DNA from: Pseudomonadota bacterium
Lineage (GTDB): Bacteria > Pseudomonadota > Gammaproteobacteria > Steroidobacterales > Steroidobacteraceae
Direction of reading: 5' to 3'
NCBI GenBank assembly: GCA_023433465.1
Contig: JAEZCR010000065.1
Span: 1-9,867 of the forward strand
Length of the DNA: 9,867 nucleotides
In this document: one piece after another, positions 5,302 through 9,867 of the stretch
Position numbering within the stretch: the stretch's first letter is position 1
Layout: each line of letters starts with the position of its first letter
The notes under the pieces: generated by a model
What the model saw: only the letters and a program-made list of their open reading frames with translations
Databases searched by the model: none
Told to the model about the DNA's origin: nothing
Translations under genes and position numbers: made by a program

Positions 5302-7137
5302 TCAGGTTCCGCGCGCCACCTGCACGATATCGACGACCGCGCCCTGATCTCGCTCGCGGCGCAGCGCCGACGAACCCACGAGCAGCGGATCGGCCACCGT
5401 GCAGCAATCGCGCCCCGCCTGCTTCGAGCGATACAACGCCTCGTCCGCCAGCCGGATCAGCGCTTCGCGATCGCGCGCCATCGTGGAATCCGCGATGCCG
5501 AAACTCGCGGTGAAGATGGGCGTGCCCGAGACGAGATGCGCCTGCGCCAACGCGGCGCGCAGTCGTCCCACGACTTCCAGCGCGCGCTCGGCATTCGCGC
5601 CGGGAAGCACCAGCGCGAACTCCTCGCCGCCCCATCGCACCACGTGATCGCGGTCGCGCACCACGCCGCGCGCCGTGTCCGAGAACAGTTTCAGCGCGCG
5701 GTCGCCCGCGTCGTGACCCATCGTGTCGTTGAGGCGCTTGAAGAAATCCAGATCCGCCATGACGACGGCGAACGCAGAATCGACCGCGAGCAGGTTCGCG
5801 AGCACTTCCTCCGCCACGCGCCGATTGGTGAGCCCCGTCAGGCTGTCGGTACTCGCCTGCAACTGCGAGCGCTCGAACGCGCGCAACGTGCCGATGCGAT
5901 TGCCCGCGTGTACGCCGAGCGCCGTCAGCTGGGCGATCTGCTCCGCGTTCGGCGGTTTGCCCTTGGCGCCCGCGACGTGCAGCACGCCGAGCGCGCGGCC
6001 CATGAAATTCACCGGCACGCAGGCGGCCGACAGCGCTCCACCCATGCGTCCCAGCAGCTTCGGACAGGCATTGAGGGCCTCGGCGTCGGGAAAGATCTGC
6101 GGATGACCGCGCCGTACCGCGATGCAGCTGTACGGTGAATCGACCGAGCAGTTAGGCGATCCGGTCTTGGGATGCACGCACGCGCGCTCCAGGTGCGCGC
6201 GCGAGGAATCGGCGAGCAGCAATTCCATCGGGTGCACTTCCGAAATGGCCCCCATCGCGCGCGCGATTACGCGATCGGCCTCCGCCTCCGAGTCGGCCAT
6301 TTCGAGCGCTTCGACGAGCTGGTTGCTGAACGAGCTGCGCCCCGCCTCGCTGCGCAGGCGCGTGAGCATGCCCTGCATCGTGTCCGCGAGCAGGTTGACC
6401 ATGCGCGCGAGTCCGCTCACTTCGTCGTCGCCCGAAACGTCGCAGCGATTGTCCATGTCGCCGGCCGCGAGCGCCTGCGCGACCTCGGCGACGGAGTGGA
6501 TGGACTTCTGCAGCGAGTTCGCGATGAACAGGAAGATGGCGATGGCGATGCCCGCGGCGAGCAGTCCACCCCCGATCACCCACGCCGTGACGGCGCTCGA
6601 ACGGTTGGCTTCCGCGATGACGCGGGTTTCCATGCGATGCAGGACGCCGCGCATGCGCTCCATCGACTCGACCAGCGCCGTTTCCAGCGCCATCCGCCTC
6701 GGTTCGATGCTGGCGAATGCCCAGTCGGCGCCCCCACCCGCGCTGGAGCGGTAGTGGGTTTCGACGGCTTCGAGATATTCGACCGCCGGCTGCCTCAGCG
6801 TGTCGGTGATCGCGGTGACTTCGGCGGACGCCGGTAACGCCCAGACCGCGTCGAGCTGCGCGCGCAGCGCGCGCGGAACATCGGCCGGAGCACCAGGCGA
6901 ACCGGCCATCTGCAGCTGCGCGACCCCCTCAGAATGCAACGTACGCGTGCGATCGAGCGCGCGCTGTACGGCCGCGACGCGCGCGAGATCCATGCCCGCC
7001 TCGGTATGTTGATCCATCGCGCGCAGACAGCCGCCAACGATGACCGCCTGCGACAGCAGTAGAATCACCAGCATTATGTGAAAGCGCCCGGTTACCGGAA
7101 CCGCGTTGAACCAGCGGCGCGTCTGACTACCCTGCAT
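5302..7137 (-). CDS. membrane sensor diguanylate cyclase (HAMP-GAF-GGDEF)
   Basis: Protein of 611 residues that should make the second messenger cyclic di-GMP. Order: TM1 about 19-37; a helical periplasmic segment about 41-182; TM2 about 183-206; HAMP about 207-260; GAF-like domain about 270-415; GGDEF domain about 428-582; a 30-residue tail. The cyclase domain starts with DSLTGLTNRR (431-440), has metal and substrate residues in DLDFFKRLND..GHDAGD (Asp462, Asn470, Asp479), and the active-site GGEEF at 503-507. The RxxD inhibitory site is present (Arg494-Asp497, five residues before GGEEF), so product feedback is expected. No EAL domain is present. The GAF region has five cysteines (320, 330, 338, 358, 373), suggesting redox or metal sensing (inference). 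The ATG at 7137 leaves room for TM1; AGGG lies only two bases upstream, so the ribosome site is poor and the start is less certain than the frame. Confidence 0.93.
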   Translation of the reverse strand: MQGSQTRRWFNAVPVTGRFHIMLVILLLSQAVIVGGCLRAMDQHTEAGMDLARVAAVQRALDRTRTLHSEGVAQLQMAGSPGAPADVPRALRAQLDAVWALPASAEVTAITDTLRQPAVEYLEAVETHYRSSAGGGADWAFASIEPRRMALETALVESMERMRGVLHRMETRVIAEANRSSAVTAWVIGGGLLAAGIAIAIFLFIANSLQKSIHSVAEVAQALAAGDMDNRCDVSGDDEVSGLARMVNLLADTMQGMLTRLRSEAGRSSFSNQLVEALEMADSEAEADRVIARAMGAISEVHPMELLLADSSRAHLERACVHPKTGSPNCSVDSPYSCIAVRRGHPQIFPDAEALNACPKLLGRMGGALSAACVPVNFMGRALGVLHVAGAKGKPPNAEQIAQLTALGVHAGNRIGTLRAFERSQLQASTDSLTGLTNRRVAEEVLANLLAVDSAFAVVMADLDFFKRLNDTMGHDAGDRALKLFSDTARGVVRDRDHVVRWGGEEFALVLPGANAERALEVVGRLRAALAQAHLVSGTPIFTASFGIADSTMARDREALIRLADEALYRSKQAGRDCCTVADPLLVGSSALRRERDQGAVVDIVQVARGT

Positions 7138-7310
7138 TGCCCTGCCGACCCCGAACCGAAATGCGTCACTCCGCTATCGGCTTGGCATGGGGGAAACGTT
7201 AGGGGAATCCGCTCGCTTCGGCGCACGCGCCCCGCGACGCAGTGCTCACTTTGGGCAGCGCGAACCTAGCGGCGCCGTGCTACGCGCCGCGAGGTTCCCG
7301 CCGTCCGCCT
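7138..7310. other. intergenic region between putA and the diguanylate cyclase gene
   Basis: Separates two minus-strand genes, so it should hold the end signal of putA and perhaps the promoter of the cyclase. Apart from the hairpin listed separately and a short GGCG/CGCC inverted repeat around 7219-7231, I see no convincing -10/-35 pair, operator, RNA gene or small coding frame in it. Confidence 0.5.
7269..7290 (-). terminator. possible hairpin at the end of putA
   Basis: Perfect 7-base inverted repeat, GCGGCGC (7269-7275) and GCGCCGC (7284-7290), with an eight-base loop, about 20 bases after the putA stop. There is no T run after it on the minus strand, so it may only stabilise the 3' end or assist factor-dependent termination. 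In such GC-rich DNA it may also be chance. Confidence 0.3.
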
Positions 7311-9867
7311 TCAGCGCGCCGCGAGCGAAAGCAATCCGGCGTTGCCGCCGATCGCTGCCGTGTTCGTGGTGATGGTCTGCTCGGTCGCCATGCGGTGCAG
7401 GTAATGCGGTCCGCCCGCTTTCGGTCCCGTTCCGGAAAGACCCATTCCACCGAAGGGCTGCACGCCGACCACCGCGCCGATCATGTTGCGATTGATGTAG
7501 ACGTTGCCGACGCGCAGCGAGCGCGCGATGCGCTGCGCGAGTCCGTCGATGCGCGTGTGGATGCCGAGCGTGAGGCCGTAGCCGAGCCCGTTGATCTCGG
7601 CAACCACCGCGTCGAAATCGCGCGCGCGATATCGCAGCACGTGCACGATCGGCCCGAAGATCTCGCGCATGTTCGCGAGCGATTCGATCTCGACCGCCAG
7701 CGGGGCGAAGAAACGTCCCTCCTTCGGTCCTTCCGGCGCTCGATGACTCCAGCGCGCGTTCCTGACGATGGAAGACGCGTGCTGCTCGAGCATCCTCAGT
7801 GCGTCGTCGTCGATCACCGGGCCGACGTCGGTAGATAGATGCGCCGGGTCACCCACGTGTATCTCGTCCATACATCCGGCGAGCAGCGTCTGCACCCGCG
7901 GCGCGATCTCTTCCTGCACGAGCAGGATGCGCAGCGCCGAGCAACGCTGTCCGGCGCTGTTGAAGCCCGACTGCACCACGTCGAGCACGAGTTGCTCGGC
8001 GAGCGCGGAGCTGTCCGCCAGCATCACGTTGAGGCCGCCGGTTTCCGCGATCAGCGTGCCGATCGGCCCCGGCCGCGCCGCCAGCGACCGCTCGATCATC
8101 CTCGCGGTTTCATTGGAGCCGGTGAACACGACACCCGCGAGGCGCGGATCGGCCGTCAGCGCGGCGCCCACGGTCGCGCCATCGCCGGGCACGAAATGCA
8201 GAACCTCGGCCGGGATGCCCGCCTGCAACAGCAGGCCTGTGGCGTAAGCCGCTGTCAGAGGTGTCTGCTCCGCCGGCTTCGCGACGACCGTGTTCCCGGC
8301 CGCGAGCGCCGCGGCAACCTGTCCCGTGTAGATAGCCAGCGGGAAGTTCCACGGACTGATGCAGCCGAACACGCCTTTGCCGCGCAACCGCATCAGATTG
8401 CGTTCGCCGGTGGGTCCGGGAAGCGTCGTCTCGTGCGAGAAATCCCGGCGTGCGCGCTGCGCGTAGTAACGCAGGAAATCCACCGCCTCGCGCACTTCAC
8501 CGATCGCGTCGGGGAGCGTCTTGCCCGCCTCGCGCACGCAGCGGGCGACGAGCGGCGGGGTGTGCTCTTCGAACAGTATGGCCGCGCGCTCGAGAATCGC
8601 CGCGCGCTTCTCGCCACCCATCGCATCCCACTCGTCCTGCGCGCGCATGGCGATCCCGATCGCCTCGGCGACGGTCCTGGCGTCCGCATTCACGACGCCA
8701 CCGAGTTCGTCCGCGATGCGTGCCGGGTTGGTGACCGGGCTGGCCGCACCGGTCATCGTCTGACCATCGATGATCGGCGCCGCGCTCCACGTGTGGCTTG
8801 ATGCGCGTTCGCACTCGCGCAACAGCGCATCGACGGCCTGACCGTCCGCGAAGTTGAATCCCTTCGAATTCTGTCGTTCGCTGCCGAAGAGTCCCGACGG
8901 CAGCGGAATGCGCGGATGCGCGACCCGTTCGAGCGCGTCGACCTCGGCGATCGGATCCGCAACGACCTCCTCGGCCGGCAGGCTCGCATCGACGATGCGA
9001 TTGACGAACGAAGTATTCGCACCGTTCTCGAGCAGCCGACGCACGAGATACGGCAGCAGGTCCTCGTGCGCGCCCACGGGCGCGTAAACACGGCAGGCGT
9101 ACTTGCCCCAGGGACCGCGGACCACGCTGTCGTAGAGCTCGGCGCCCATGCCGTGCAGGCGCTGGAATTCGAAGCGGTTCGGATCGCCACCGAAGACTTC
9201 CGCGACGTGCGCGATGGTGTGCGCATTGTGAGTCGCGAACTGAGGATAGATACGGTCCCCCGCGCTCTCCAGCAGACGCGCGCATGCGAGATACGACACG
9301 TCGGTGTTCGCCTTGCGCGTGAACACCGGGTAGCCGGCGAGCCCGCGTTCCTGCGCGCGCTTGATCTCGCTGTCCCAGTACGCGCCCTTCACGAGCCGCA
9401 GCGTGATGCGGCGGTCCGTGGCGCGCAGCCGGCCGATGAGCCACTCGAGCGTCGCGCGCGCCCGCTTCTGGTAGGCCTGCACCGCGAGCCCGAAACCCGC
9501 GTATCCGCGCGTGACCTCCCCCGAAAGTAGTTTGTCGACCAGCAACAGCGAGAGCTCCAGCCGGTCGGCCTCCTCCGCGTCGAGCGTGACGCCGATGCCG
9601 GCGTCGCGCGCCTCGCGCACCAGCTGCTCCACAACCGGGCACAGTTGCTTCATCACGCGATCCGCCTGCGCGAACTCGTAACGCGGATGCAGCGCGGATA
9701 GTTTGATCGAGATGCTGTGCCGGACGGTGATGGATTCGCGCTTCCCCACCGCACGGCCGACCGCGGCGATGGCCGCGGAATTCTTCTCGCGATACGGCTC
9801 GGCGTCCGCGCGCGTCAGCGCGGCTTCGCCCAACATCTCGAACGTGTATCGAAAGTCACGCTCTTCC
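7311..9867 (-). CDS. putA: bifunctional PutA (proline dehydrogenase / glutamate-semialdehyde dehydrogenase), start beyond the right edge
   Basis: The visible 851 residues oxidise proline to glutamate in two coupled steps: FAD-dependent proline dehydrogenase, then NAD-dependent L-glutamate gamma-semialdehyde (P5C) dehydrogenase. The frame is open to the window edge, and the residues before MLGEAALTRADA (YTFE) match PutA, so the true start is upstream. PRODH landmarks, numbered from the first full codon: LRLVKGAYWDSEIKRAQ (156-172), TRKANTDVSYLACA (183-196), FEFQRLHGMGAELYD (232-246). P5CDH landmarks: GCISPWNFPLA (501-511), FTGSNETAR (581-589), Glu608 in AETGG, catalytic Cys642 in GQRCSA (codon at 7941-7943), PFGGMGLSGTGPKAGGP (804-820). 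It ends about 25 residues after HYLHRM, so the C-terminal domain of long PutAs is absent, pointing to a short PutA of about 1000 residues without the DNA-binding RHH domain. That last point cannot be seen here. Confidence 0.97.
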   Translation of the reverse strand, partial: EERDFRYTFEMLGEAALTRADAEPYREKNSAAIAAVGRAVGKRESITVRHSISIKLSALHPRYEFAQADRVMKQLCPVVEQLVREARDAGIGVTLDAEEADRLELSLLLVDKLLSGEVTRGYAGFGLAVQAYQKRARATLEWLIGRLRATDRRITLRLVKGAYWDSEIKRAQERGLAGYPVFTRKANTDVSYLACARLLESAGDRIYPQFATHNAHTIAHVAEVFGGDPNRFEFQRLHGMGAELYDSVVRGPWGKYACRVYAPVGAHEDLLPYLVRRLLENGANTSFVNRIVDASLPAEEVVADPIAEVDALERVAHPRIPLPSGLFGSERQNSKGFNFADGQAVDALLRECERASSHTWSAAPIIDGQTMTGAASPVTNPARIADELGGVVNADARTVAEAIGIAMRAQDEWDAMGGEKRAAILERAAILFEEHTPPLVARCVREAGKTLPDAIGEVREAVDFLRYYAQRARRDFSHETTLPGPTGERNLMRLRGKGVFGCISPWNFPLAIYTGQVAAALAAGNTVVAKPAEQTPLTAAYATGLLLQAGIPAEVLHFVPGDGATVGAALTADPRLAGVVFTGSNETARMIERSLAARPGPIGTLIAETGGLNVMLADSSALAEQLVLDVVQSGFNSAGQRCSALRILLVQEEIAPRVQTLLAGCMDEIHVGDPAHLSTDVGPVIDDDALRMLEQHASSIVRNARWSHRAPEGPKEGRFFAPLAVEIESLANMREIFGPIVHVLRYRARDFDAVVAEINGLGYGLTLGIHTRIDGLAQRIARSLRVGNVYINRNMIGAVVGVQPFGGMGLSGTGPKAGGPHYLHRMATEQTITTNTAAIGGNAGLLSLAAR

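Noticed and set aside
5536..6138. 200-codon plus-strand frame opposite the diguanylate cyclase gene
   Set aside because: Arg/His/Ala-rich mirror frame with no motif; the minus-strand protein has complete HAMP, GAF-like and GGDEF landmarks.
7187..7214. sigma-54-like promoter (TTGGCATGGGGGAAAC)
   Set aside because: The -24-like TGGCAT is present, but the matching -12 GC element is missing, and it points toward putA on the wrong strand.
8497..9642. 381-codon minus-strand frame overlapping putA in another frame
   Set aside because: Low-complexity Arg/Gly/Ala sequence in an alternative frame of the well-supported putA gene.

Overview
GC-rich DNA with tightly packed genes of a Gram-negative, probably aerobic bacterium. 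The SUF gene order, a periplasmic lysozyme-inhibitor-type protein, a membrane diguanylate cyclase and a short PutA without a C-terminal domain suggest a gammaproteobacterium of the Xanthomonadales/Nevskiales/Steroidobacter type. This placement is inferred from gene content and base composition; no rRNA or other marker is present.

Plus strand, 1-5260: one compact gene string. It begins inside sufC (3' end only) and runs sufD - sufS - sufU - sufT - Rieske ferredoxin - sixA-like phosphatase - a secreted protein with an LprI-type domain and an MliC-like domain. Gaps are between -4 and +23 bases, with two stop/start overlaps (GTGA at sufD/sufS, TTGA at Rieske/sixA), so the whole string could be one transcript. 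The first five genes make a SUF iron-sulfur cluster assembly machine: SufS takes sulfur from cysteine, SufU accepts it (the SufU rather than SufE solution), SufB(CD) is the scaffold (sufB would lie upstream of the window), and SufT helps mature Fe-S proteins. The Rieske protein may bring electrons; the last two genes have no obvious biochemical link to the rest.

5261-5301: a short convergent intergenic region with an 11-base direct repeat and a hairpin that reads as an intrinsic terminator for the minus-strand gene.

Minus strand, 5302-9867: a membrane sensor diguanylate cyclase (two TM segments, HAMP, cysteine-rich GAF-like domain, GGEEF with an I-site), then a 173-base gap, then most of putA, the bifunctional proline dehydrogenase / glutamate-semialdehyde dehydrogenase, whose start lies beyond the right edge.

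No tRNA, rRNA, CRISPR array, transposase or phage gene is visible. Most of the window is housekeeping. The points most worth a second look are the SufS/SufU pairing with a Rieske protein, the two-domain lysozyme-inhibitor-like protein with an altered inhibitory loop, the cysteine-rich GAF domain of the cyclase, and the small repeat at the convergent junction. I did not find clear evidence of a wholly new system.
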